A DNA stretch of 15,141 nucleotides, from NCBI GenBank assembly GCA_947311265.1, contig CAMZKQ010000236.1:1-15141 (forward strand), in the 5' to 3' direction. Below, piece after piece: positions 5,934 to 13,303 of this stretch; the stretch's first letter is position 1, and each line of letters begins with the position of its first letter. Under the pieces are notes generated by a model. It saw nothing but the letters and a program-made list of their open reading frames with translations. It did not search any database and had not been told where the DNA came from. The DNA is from an uncultured Chlorobiota bacterium (lineage in GTDB: Bacteria > Bacteroidota > Bacteroidia > Bacteroidales > JAADGE01). The translations under genes and the position numbers were made by a program.

Positions 5934-7523
5934 ATGAAAATTTTACAATCAAAAATAACCAATGTAACCGTATTTACCGACAGGGCTCAAATATTTAGAG
6001 TAGCTAAGCTAAACTTAGCGGCTGGCGAGCATATTTTACGTTTCGAGAATTTGCCCGAAAGCCTAGAACAAAAAAGTATCCAAGTAAATGGGCGGGGCAA
6101 TATTACTTTAAAAAGCATAAAGTTTAAAGACGTATTTTTTGAAGCCAACACACAGCCAGGAAAGGAACTACTCACTCAGAAAAAAAATGAAATTCAACTT
6201 ATTATTAACCAAATCTCAGACGAGATAGAGAATACTAAAAAAGAGAAAATTTTTATTGAAAATATTGCAGCAAAAGCGGTACATACCAACGAAAAATCAA
6301 ACCCCGAACTCAACCCCGAAAACTGGATCAAGATGGCTCAATTTTACCGCAGCCAACTCGGTAGTTTATCGCAGGAAATCCGAGAAAAAGAGCAAGCCTA
6401 CAAACAACAACAGGCAAAACTAAAAAAAATAAATCAAGAAATTGAGCAAATTGGGGATATTTCTGCCCAGCCCAAAAGTGTTATTGACATAACACTATCT
6501 GCCAGCGAAAACCAAGAGGTATTGCTGTATTTATCTTACATTGTATATAATGTAAGCTGGTCGCCTGTATATAATGTGCGAGTTAGCTCCGAACCCCAAA
6601 AATTACAGTTAGAATATAATGCCAAAATTTGGCAATCCTCGGGCGAAGATTGGGCGGATATTACTGTAAAACTATCCACCGCCCAAGTGCAAGTTGCCGG
6701 CCACTTACCCGAGATTACACCATGGTTTGTAAATGTTTACCAGCCAATACAAAAGCCTCAAAAAAGGGAGTTTAAGAAAAAATCTAAGGAGAGAGCAAAA
6801 TCTGCTAGTTTCGATGAGTTTGAAGAAGAGTATCCTGCTGTTACAGATTTACAAAAGCCACTTCTTGTAAAACCAAAGGCAAAAGTAGCCCAAAAAGCCA
6901 CTTCAACCATTTTTGAGGCAGAGGGACACTATACAATCATGAGTGATAATCTTGATTATTCGGTCAGCCTTTTATTAGAAGAGTTTAATGCCGAGTTTCT
7001 TCATTTTGCAGCCCCAAAACTCTCGCCAGCAGTATATCTTACGGCAAAAATTAAAAATACATCAAATTTCCCTTTACTGGCTGGTGCTATGAATGTCTTT
7101 TTTGATGGTGGTTTTGTTGCAGAATCTTACATGAACCATGTTTTACCAAACGATGAGTTTGAAATTTCGTTAGGTGCAGACGAAAGTGTAAAAGCCGTGC
7201 ATAAATTAATGAAAAGGTACGATAAGCACGAAGGTATTTTTACAAAAATGAATATTGTTGTTTTTGAATATCAAACAAAAATTAAAAACAGTAAAAATTC
7301 AGAAATCCAACTGACCTTTAAAGACAATATCCCCGTTTCTGGAAATGATAAAATTAAAGTAGAACTACTCTCTCCAAAATACAAAGAAAATACAGACGTT
7401 TTACAAATTGATAAGCAAGGAGTTATTACACAAGTTGTGATATTAAAACCACAAGAAGAAAAAACATTTGATTTAAAGTTTGAAGTAGAATTTCAACGAG
7501 ATATTACAGTAACGGGCTTGTAA
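5934..7523 (+). CDS. MuiA-family protein (DUF4140-DUF4139)
   Basis: A 529-residue protein of the mucoidy-inhibitor MuiA family. The N-terminal DUF4140 region (about 7-105) starts with ITNVTVFTDRAQIFR and contains LRFENLPESLEQKSIQVNG. Charged helical segments (about 80-175), rich in Lys, Glu and Gln, look like a coiled coil. The C-terminal DUF4139 (about 190-527) has the characteristic SYIVYNVSWSPVYNVR, then SSGEDWADITVKLSTAQ and, near the end, YQTKIKNSKNSEIQLTFKDN and the closing ITVTGL. A basic, low-complexity insert (about 275-310) sits within it. No signal peptide is seen, so it may be cytoplasmic or exported in an unusual way. The family is named for a Rhizobium gene affecting exopolysaccharide, but its biochemistry is unknown. 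It starts 31 nt after the winged-helix gene. Confidence 0.88.
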   Translation: MKILQSKITNVTVFTDRAQIFRVAKLNLAAGEHILRFENLPESLEQKSIQVNGRGNITLKSIKFKDVFFEANTQPGKELLTQKKNEIQLIINQISDEIENTKKEKIFIENIAAKAVHTNEKSNPELNPENWIKMAQFYRSQLGSLSQEIREKEQAYKQQQAKLKKINQEIEQIGDISAQPKSVIDITLSASENQEVLLYLSYIVYNVSWSPVYNVRVSSEPQKLQLEYNAKIWQSSGEDWADITVKLSTAQVQVAGHLPEITPWFVNVYQPIQKPQKREFKKKSKERAKSASFDEFEEEYPAVTDLQKPLLVKPKAKVAQKATSTIFEAEGHYTIMSDNLDYSVSLLLEEFNAEFLHFAAPKLSPAVYLTAKIKNTSNFPLLAGAMNVFFDGGFVAESYMNHVLPNDEFEISLGADESVKAVHKLMKRYDKHEGIFTKMNIVVFEYQTKIKNSKNSEIQLTFKDNIPVSGNDKIKVELLSPKYKENTDVLQIDKQGVITQVVILKPQEEKTFDLKFEVEFQRDITVTGL

Positions 7524-7556
7524 ATTTAAAATCAAAATCAAATTTAAGCAAAATAA

Positions 7557-8501
7557 ATGTACGATATAATTGGAGATATACATGGCTATTATAATTCCTT
7601 AAAGGATTTATTATCCAGATTAGGCTATACAGATAATGGTAAATATTGGGCACACCCTTGCCGAATTGCCGTTTTTGCTGGCGACTTTCTAGACCGTGGC
7701 CCTTTTATAAGAGAAACCGTTGTACTCGTAAAAGCAATGTGCGAAAATGGGGCTGCCCACGCAGTAATGGGCAATCATGAATATAATGCAATTGCCTATT
7801 TCACTAAAAACCAAAGGGGAAGATACCTCCGCCCACACACTAAAAAAAATGACTGGCAAATTTCCGTTACGCTAAAAGCCTACCGTTTGCACGAAAAACA
7901 ATGGCAAGACCACCTTGTTTGGTTTCAATCTTTGCCCTTATTTATGGAGTTCAAAACCTTCCGAGTAATCCATGCTTGCTGGGATTATAAGCTAGTGAAT
8001 TATATCCGAAATAAGTACCACGCAAGGCTTAGCGAAGAGTTAATTCAATTAGCCGCCCAAAAGGGAACTCTAGAATATATTGCTATTGAAAGCCTCCTAA
8101 AAGGCAAAGAAGTAAAGCTGCCGGGCGGGGCTTGTGGCTATTATGTGGATAAAGATAACAACAAAAGGCGGCGTATTCGCTTTAAATGGTGGACTAGCTT
8201 AGAGCAACAAACTTACCGCAAAATTGCGGTAAATTACGAAGAGCAAATCCCCAACGACACTGTGCCAATAACTGATTTTAAAGGGCACATACCCTATTCC
8301 AAAGATGCCCCCCCAGTCTTTTTTGGGCATTACTGGAAAAGCGGAACACCCGAAATTTTGGCAGAAAATATTTGCTGCGTAGATTACAGCATTGCTAAAA
8401 AAGACAAAATTGTAGCCTATCGCTTTAATGGCGAACAAAAATTAGACAACAAGAACTTCGTAAGTGCAGCCTGTTCCTCAAAAGATTTAAGTTTATTCTA
8501 A
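7557..8501 (+). CDS. Metallophosphoesterase of the PrpE / PPP-like type
   Basis: A 314-residue calcineurin-like phosphoesterase. All metal-binding blocks are visible: GDIHG (6-10), GDFLDRG (42-48), GNHEYN (72-77), the HACWD block (139-143) and GHYW (257-260), with CVDYSIA (274-280) typical of the C-terminal end. These fit the two-metal PPP fold of PrpE and ApaH-type enzymes and protein phosphatases. The best guess is hydrolysis of a small phosphoester such as a dinucleoside polyphosphate, but the substrate cannot be read from sequence. At 314 residues it is longer than PrpE (about 240), the extra mass lying between the HACWD and GHYW blocks. It begins 33 nt after the MuiA-like gene and ends 13 nt before the VanW gene, with no terminator on either side, so it is probably in the same transcription unit. 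Confidence 0.86.
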   Translation: MYDIIGDIHGYYNSLKDLLSRLGYTDNGKYWAHPCRIAVFAGDFLDRGPFIRETVVLVKAMCENGAAHAVMGNHEYNAIAYFTKNQRGRYLRPHTKKNDWQISVTLKAYRLHEKQWQDHLVWFQSLPLFMEFKTFRVIHACWDYKLVNYIRNKYHARLSEELIQLAAQKGTLEYIAIESLLKGKEVKLPGGACGYYVDKDNNKRRRIRFKWWTSLEQQTYRKIAVNYEEQIPNDTVPITDFKGHIPYSKDAPPVFFGHYWKSGTPEILAENICCVDYSIAKKDKIVAYRFNGEQKLDNKNFVSAACSSKDLSLF

Positions 8502-8514
8502 ATAAATTTACTCT

Positions 8515-9336
8515 ATGAAAAAGAAAAAATTATTATCGCAATACCACCCTATACTCTATTTTATATCCATTTGGGAAAAGAGGCTAAAGCGGCAACTTAC
8601 TTGGCATTTCGATAATAAAAAATACACCAAAGAAAGGCAACAAGAGAAACTGCCCTACCGTGTAAAAAAACACCAATCCAAACTCCTGAAAAAACTAGGC
8701 GAAACAGATATGGTTTTGCAACACAATAAAGTGGATAATTTAAAAATTATTATAGAGCAAGTAAATGGTATAATTATAAAACCGGGCGAAACATTTTCAT
8801 TTTGCAAAACAGTAGGTTTGCCCACCAAAAAGAAGGGCTACAAAGAAGGCATGGAGCTTTCTTTTGGCGAAGCCAAATCGGGTATTGGTGGGGGTATTTG
8901 CCAAAGTTCGAACCTTATGCACTGGCTAGCACTACACTCCCCACTAACAATTAACGAACGCCACCACCACAGCTTCGACCCATTCCCCGACAATGGGCGA
9001 GTGTTACCCTTTGCAAGTGGTGCAACGGTGTTTTATAACTACTTGGATTTTCAGCTCACCAATAATACAGAGTGGACTTTCCAGATAAACCTTTGGCTTA
9101 CCGATAAATTACTCGAAGGCGAAATTAGGATTAATAAGGCACTAGATTTCAACTACCACGTCATTGAAAAAAAACATAATTTTATAAAACGAGGCGAGGA
9201 TTTTTTTAGAACCAACGAAATTTGGCGAACAAAAAATGCAAAGTTTCGTAGTGGTGCAATAATTGAAACCGAACTCCTTTATAAAAATTTCGGGAAAGTT
9301 AAGTACACCCCAAAAGAGTTTATTTCCGAAAATTAA
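8515..9336 (+). CDS. VanW family protein
   Basis: A 273-residue VanW-domain protein. Signature segments are LPYRVKKHQSKLLKKLGETD (46-65), LQHNKVDNLKI (68-78), IIKPGETFSFCKTVG (87-101), KGYKEGMELSFG (107-118), GIGGGICQSSNLMHW (123-137), ERHHHSFDPFPDNGRVLPFA (148-167) and SGATVFYNYLDFQLTN (168-183). The family is named for an accessory gene of vancomycin-resistance clusters but is widespread in bacteria without resistance, and its activity is unknown; no vanA/B-type ligase or vanX is nearby. It has no clear signal peptide, only a moderately hydrophobic N-terminus (ILYFISIW). The family usually reads GGLCQLSN where this one has GGICQSSN. It starts 13 nt after the phosphoesterase stop and is the last gene before the terminator at 9348. 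Confidence 0.92.
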   Translation: MKKKKLLSQYHPILYFISIWEKRLKRQLTWHFDNKKYTKERQQEKLPYRVKKHQSKLLKKLGETDMVLQHNKVDNLKIIIEQVNGIIIKPGETFSFCKTVGLPTKKKGYKEGMELSFGEAKSGIGGGICQSSNLMHWLALHSPLTINERHHHSFDPFPDNGRVLPFASGATVFYNYLDFQLTNNTEWTFQINLWLTDKLLEGEIRINKALDFNYHVIEKKHNFIKRGEDFFRTNEIWRTKNAKFRSGAIIETELLYKNFGKVKYTPKEFISEN

Positions 9337-9347
9337 AATGCTAAATG

Positions 9348-9377
9348 TTAGCCAAGTTTCACTTTGGCTAAATTTTT
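9348..9377 (+). terminator. Intrinsic terminator after the VanW gene
   Basis: TTAGCCAA (9348-9355) and TTGGCTAA (9364-9371) form a perfect 8-bp stem with an 8-nt loop, followed by a short T run (9373-9377). It begins 11 nt after the VanW stop and should end the unit that starts at 3142. The stem is only moderately GC-rich, so termination may be partial. Confidence 0.68.
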
Positions 9378-9415
9378 GCTTACTTTTACAGAATAATTAC
9401 CACTAAATAATTACA

Positions 9416-10393
9416 ATGCACTTTCGCACAGTTTTAAATCCTGAAAAATCAGCTTTTGATATTAATTATAAAAGCAGAATTGCCCTTTTTGGCTCTTGCT
9501 TTGCCGAAGAAATTGGGGCAAGGCTCGAAAAATTCAAATTTAATACCAATATAAATCCATTCGGGATTTTATATAATCCTATTTCAATAAAAAAAGCCAT
9601 TGAAATGATTATTATTGATAGAGTTTTTAAAAAAGACGACATATTTTTCTACAACGAACGCTGGCATAGTTTTTATCACCACAGCAAATTTTCCTTTTCG
9701 GAAAAAGAGGAAACGCTAGACTCTTTAAACGAAAATAAAGCGACCTCTATACGCCATGAAATTATAAATGGTGCCGATTTTTTATTTATTACTTTTGGTA
9801 CAGCATGGGTTTACGAACTAAAAAAAACACGTGAAATAGTTTCCAACTGCCACAAATTACCATCGGAGCAATTCCGAAAACGTTTACTAGATGCCGACGA
9901 AATTACAGTAGAGTATTTCCAACTAATCAACAGCTTACAAAACTTAAACCCGAATTTAAAAATTGTATTTTCTATTAGCCCCATTCGGCATATCAAAGAG
10001 GGGTTTTCTGAAAACATGCTAAGCAAATCAATTTTAAAGGTTGCCATTTCGCAACTAACCAAGCATTTTCAAAATGTATTTTATTTCCCTGCCTACGAAA
10101 TTATGCTTGACGATTTGCGAGATTACCGCTTCTACAAAAAAGATAAAATTCACCCCAACGAGCTTGCGGTGGACTATATATGGAAGAAGTTTTCAGAATC
10201 ATTTATCCGAAAACCAACCTGCTCTACTTTATCCGAAATAAAAAAAATAAAAAAAGCAATGCACCATAAGGTATTTAACCCCAGTTCGGAAGGACACCTT
10301 AAATTCAAAAAAAAGTATTTAGAAAAAGTTGAAGATTTAGCAAAAAGGTATAAAGAAATTGATTTTTCGGCAGAGTTAAAATTCTTTTCATAA
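9416..10393 (+). CDS. GSCFA domain protein (SGNH-like hydrolase)
   Basis: A 325-residue GSCFA (PF08885) protein. The family-naming motif GSCFA is at 26-30 (FGSCFAEEIG), with Ser27 in the place of the SGNH nucleophile. Further conserved pieces are NPFGILYNP (47-55), FITFGTAWVYE (124-134), FSISPIRHIK (185-194), YFPAYEIMLDDLRDYRFY (223-240) and DKIHP (243-247), the last a DxxH block. This fits an SGNH/GDSL-type esterase fold; the family has been suggested to act on acylated sugars or lipids, but no substrate is established. No signal peptide is visible, so it is likely cytoplasmic. It sits between the terminator at 9348 and the bidirectional terminator at 10395, which suggests its own transcription; a recognisable promoter was not found in the 80 bases upstream. 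Confidence 0.88.
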   Translation: MHFRTVLNPEKSAFDINYKSRIALFGSCFAEEIGARLEKFKFNTNINPFGILYNPISIKKAIEMIIIDRVFKKDDIFFYNERWHSFYHHSKFSFSEKEETLDSLNENKATSIRHEIINGADFLFITFGTAWVYELKKTREIVSNCHKLPSEQFRKRLLDADEITVEYFQLINSLQNLNPNLKIVFSISPIRHIKEGFSENMLSKSILKVAISQLTKHFQNVFYFPAYEIMLDDLRDYRFYKKDKIHPNELAVDYIWKKFSESFIRKPTCSTLSEIKKIKKAMHHKVFNPSSEGHLKFKKKYLEKVEDLAKRYKEIDFSAELKFFS

Positions 10394-10394
10394 A

Positions 10395-10421
10395 AAAAGC
10401 AGACTTATTAAGTCTGCTTTT
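10395..10421. terminator. Bidirectional terminator between convergent genes
   Basis: AAAAGCAGACTT (10395-10406) and AAGTCTGCTTTT (10410-10421) form a perfect 12-bp stem with a 3-nt loop. It begins 2 nt after the GSCFA stop and lies 43 nt past the stop of the convergent minus-strand gene. Its T-rich arm and A-rich arm give a U tract in both directions, so it can serve both genes. Confidence 0.85.
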
Positions 10422-10463
10422 CTGTTTACTAAAACTGTTCAAATTTATAAATTCAACCTTATT

Positions 10464-10826
10464 TTATTTTACTAAAATTTTTCTAATCATCGACTTTTCA
10501 TCATCGAAAGTAACTCTCACAAAGAATATACCTTTTTCAGTATCTGGCAATTGCACAAAAATACTGTAAGGTACGCCCGTTTGGTTTACAATTTTTTTCA
10601 CTCGCTGCCCAATAACATTCACCACCTCCACTGAAGTTATAACCCCTGTTTCAGATTTTACAAAGAAGTTATGAGCCAATACCGGATTAGGATACATCAT
10701 TACTTCATGTAAATCTTCTTGTACCGATGTAGTAAATTTATCGGCAGAATAGTTTTGTGAAAATGCTTGTGTTCCTGAAAAAGACAGGAAAATGAACACC
10801 GAGAAAGTTAGAATAATTTTTCGCAT
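10464..10826 (-). CDS. Small secreted protein made almost only of a T9SS sorting domain
   Basis: A 120-residue protein. Residues 1-24 are a Sec signal peptide (MRKIILTFSVFIFLSFSG, likely cleaved after FSQ). A short linker (about 25-43) follows. From MYPNPVLAHNFF (44-55) to the end is a type A T9SS C-terminal sorting domain, with VEVVNVIGQRV (67-76), the GIFFVRVTFDD strand (99-109) and the basic IRKILVK end (114-120). No separate passenger domain exists. Such near-minimal cargoes may be carriers, regulators of T9SS traffic or decayed relics; the intact frame and conserved CTD argue against recent decay. It is the second gene on the minus strand, 112 nt downstream of the DUF3352 gene. That spacer is AT-rich with homopolymer runs (10867-10915) and shows no obvious promoter. 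Confidence 0.8.
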   Translation of the reverse strand: MRKIILTFSVFIFLSFSGTQAFSQNYSADKFTTSVQEDLHEVMMYPNPVLAHNFFVKSETGVITSVEVVNVIGQRVKKIVNQTGVPYSIFVQLPDTEKGIFFVRVTFDDEKSMIRKILVK

Positions 10827-10938
10827 AACAGTTTTAGTTTTTAGGGTTACTTTATTATACGATGTTTTTTTATAAAAGTTTCCATAAAATAAATTTTTTT
10901 TATTTTTTTTCGTATGTAAGTCTATCTTAGCCTATAAT

Positions 10939-13155
10939 TTAGCGTTTTCTTACGCCTTTTCTCCATTTTTCTTTACCAATAACTGCTCCTTTTTCATCGT
11001 AAAATTTCCAGCGTCCGTGCTTTTTGCCATCTTTATAGCCGGCTTTTATTTTCTGATTGCCACTTTTGTAGTAGAACTCGGCATCGCCGTCGGGCTGCCC
11101 GTCGTCAAATTCAATTTTTGCTTTTCTAGCCCCGTTGCTGTAATATTCGTAATAGTCGCCCGTTATTTCATCGCCTTCAAAAACAACTTGTGCTTTTTTT
11201 GTTTTAGCAACATCATCGAAAAAGAAAAAGGCTTCGCCTTCGGCTTTGCCGTCTTCGTAGGTTACCGAACTTTGGATATTTCCGCTAGGATAGTAGGTTT
11301 TCCAAAGGCTAGCGAATTGCGAATTTTCAATTTGCCCCTCGTATTTATGCTGTTGGCTGTACTGAAAGCACTCAATATAATCTTTATCTCCCGAAAGGGA
11401 GTCGCTAGGAATCAAGGGTTTAAAAGTGAGTTCTAGTAGTTCCTGCATAAATAAGTCTTCTGAGGTTTCTTTTTCAAATTTTTCAAGCTCGTCTGTTTTT
11501 ACTGCCAATGGGTCGTGTGCAGCAATTAGTTTTGTATCAAACATATCGCCTTTGGTAACTAGCTGAAAGCCAATTTGAGCAAAGCTCAAAATAAAATCTC
11601 GATTTTCTTTTATTGCCTTACGGTCTTCTTTTGGGCTGTAATAATATAGGTTTTGATAGATTTTTGGAGTTTGAATAAATAGGGTAACATTCGATTTTGT
11701 ATCAAAATTATCTTTAAATTTAATAAATGCTTGTTTATGCTCCAATGTATTTCCAACAGTATAGTCGTCAATCATCATTTTTAGGGTGGGTAGCGAATTA
11801 CTTAACACTAGATAGTCGTCGATATAAGTGTAATATGGTTTTTCTAGATTTTTGAACATCTTGCCAAAAAAAAGTTTAAAAAAGCCACGGCGTTTTAGCT
11901 TTCTAATTTCAAAATTTTTATACACTTCGGTATCAAATTTTACTGGCGAGCGTTTTCCGATTTGCCTAACTATAGTTTCCCAGCCTTCTTTTGCTTTGTC
12001 AATATCGTTGGCATGGATTACGGCTACCACGTCTTCCATGCGTGTTTTTTTGCTTGGGCGAAGTTTTACAATGGCTATTTCGTTGCCTATCCAATCGAAA
12101 AAATGTTTTTTCAGGTTTATTTTCAATGTTTTTTCAGTCATTTTAACTATTTTTTCAATATCTTCCATATCCTCGGCACTGCCGCTGCGGTATTGCTCTG
12201 TAAGGTTGGTGTAAAATGTGTTAAAATCCTGAAAGCCAAGCGAAAAGTACATGGCCGCTTGGTCGGATACCACTTTAAAAGCACTCATTTTCCCGGGTTT
12301 TACGCCCGCTAGGGCTTTTACATACGAGCCTACCGAGTCTATATTTGTGTAGCCTTCAAAGTTGAGTTGTTCGTCTTCCAAGAAAGCATCAAATGCAGAA
12401 AATCGTAAAGAGGTACTCATCATTTTTAGTGCATCTGATTCTTCGGTCATAAATGCAAGGCTAAATTTATTGAGTTGTGCGTAGTTAAAATAGAAGCGAA
12501 AAAGCTGCCGACTTCCTAGGCTTTGCCTAACTTTCTTAAAGTGTTGGTTGTGTTCCCAGTGCAAATCGTCCTTTTGCGAAATGGCCTTTTCTAGCAATGC
12601 ACCAGTAAAAGATACGACCAGTAAATTATCGACCATTGCCATAAATATCAAATCCTTAGGGTTGGTTTTATTCTTGAGTTGGATAATTTTTTCGCCTTTA
12701 TAAGCCCGCTCGCTTACGGCATAGCCATCAACAAAGCCCAAGGCACTTTTTAGCCCGCCTCTAATTACCGAACTTTTTTTCATGTCCACAGTAAAAACAA
12801 AATCCCAATCTTTACCCGAGGTCATGTGTGCCGAAACAAGTAATTTTCGCCCACTAAGCACCATATTGGCAATTTTATTGTCTTTAAGGAAACTATCTAC
12901 TGTTTTTATATCCCCTTCCAAATCGTTAAAGTAGGGGTTTTTGGTAAGGAATTGCCACACTTTACTGCTACTAATTTCTGTCCATGCTTTGGTTAAGTTG
13001 CTGGTTTCTACCACAAAAATAGCATCAGAAGGCACTACCGATAGGGCTAGGCGCCCTTTGGTTTTATAAAAATAGGTGCTGTAAACGTACCAGCCACCTG
13101 CCGAAATTCCTAATAGGAGGAAAATAATAAGTATAACTTTTAGTGTTTTTTTCAT
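10939..13155 (-). CDS. Anchored DUF3352 protein with C-terminal MORN-like repeats
   Basis: A 738-residue protein with one N-terminal membrane anchor (MKKTLKVILIIFLLLGISAG, about 6-27) and a large exported body. The body (about 35-605) resembles DUF3352, with LSVVPSDAIFVVET near the start, FDAFLEDEQLNFEGY and ALAGVKPGK in the middle, and KPYYTYIDDYLVLSNS towards the end. The last 121 residues (618-738) hold about five MORN-like repeats of 23-26 residues, for example YYPSGNIQSSVTYEDGKAEG, FYYKSGNQKIKAGYKDGKKH and FYDEKGAVIGKEKW. This repeat type is common in Bacteroidota surface proteins and YwqK-type proteins. It is probably a periplasmic or surface protein; function unknown. An alternative is a lipid- or membrane-associated quality factor. 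A -7 motif stands 28 nt upstream of the ATG (13155). Confidence 0.75.
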   Translation of the reverse strand: MKKTLKVILIIFLLLGISAGGWYVYSTYFYKTKGRLALSVVPSDAIFVVETSNLTKAWTEISSSKVWQFLTKNPYFNDLEGDIKTVDSFLKDNKIANMVLSGRKLLVSAHMTSGKDWDFVFTVDMKKSSVIRGGLKSALGFVDGYAVSERAYKGEKIIQLKNKTNPKDLIFMAMVDNLLVVSFTGALLEKAISQKDDLHWEHNQHFKKVRQSLGSRQLFRFYFNYAQLNKFSLAFMTEESDALKMMSTSLRFSAFDAFLEDEQLNFEGYTNIDSVGSYVKALAGVKPGKMSAFKVVSDQAAMYFSLGFQDFNTFYTNLTEQYRSGSAEDMEDIEKIVKMTEKTLKINLKKHFFDWIGNEIAIVKLRPSKKTRMEDVVAVIHANDIDKAKEGWETIVRQIGKRSPVKFDTEVYKNFEIRKLKRRGFFKLFFGKMFKNLEKPYYTYIDDYLVLSNSLPTLKMMIDDYTVGNTLEHKQAFIKFKDNFDTKSNVTLFIQTPKIYQNLYYYSPKEDRKAIKENRDFILSFAQIGFQLVTKGDMFDTKLIAAHDPLAVKTDELEKFEKETSEDLFMQELLELTFKPLIPSDSLSGDKDYIECFQYSQQHKYEGQIENSQFASLWKTYYPSGNIQSSVTYEDGKAEGEAFFFFDDVAKTKKAQVVFEGDEITGDYYEYYSNGARKAKIEFDDGQPDGDAEFYYKSGNQKIKAGYKDGKKHGRWKFYDEKGAVIGKEKWRKGVRKR

Positions 13156-13182
13156 TTTAGATTATTTTTTTCAAATTTCAGG

Positions 13183-13215
13183 CAAATATAAACCTTTGAA
13201 ACTTTTTTTTGGCAA
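13183..13215 (-). promoter_or_regulatory. Probable promoter of the DUF3352 gene
   Basis: On the minus strand TATATTTG (13190-13183) matches the -7 consensus TAnnTTTG. A TTG at 13215-13213 lies 22 nt upstream and may be the -33 element; the gap is slightly long. The ATG is at 13155, giving a leader of about 20 nt. Confidence 0.5.
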
Positions 13216-13250
13216 TAAGAATAAAAAGAAAATATAAATAAAGCTAAAAA

Positions 13251-13281
13251 TTTCTAAAATTAATTTCAAAGTATTATTTTG
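13251..13281 (+). promoter_or_regulatory. Weak candidate promoter of the ion channel gene
   Basis: TTTC (13251-13254), then 19 nt, then TTATTTTG (13274-13281), a near match to TTTG-N19-TAnnTTTG with one mismatch in each element. It lies 22 nt before ATG 13304. No better match is present in the 148-nt divergent spacer. Confidence 0.32.
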
Positions 13282-13303
13282 CATAAAATTTCAGAGCTTA
13301 AAA

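Noticed and set aside
8515..9336. Reading the VanW gene as evidence for vancomycin resistance
   Set aside because: VanW is common in bacteria without resistance, and no van ligase or vanX-type gene is in the window.
10867..10915. T-rich stretch as a terminator or promoter
   Set aside because: The run lies on the plus strand while the flanking genes are minus-strand; no stem or -33/-7 pair was found.
11017..12312. Plus-strand open frames of 116-139 codons
   Set aside because: They lie wholly inside the DUF3352 gene on the other strand, have no recognisable domain, and look like antisense shadows.
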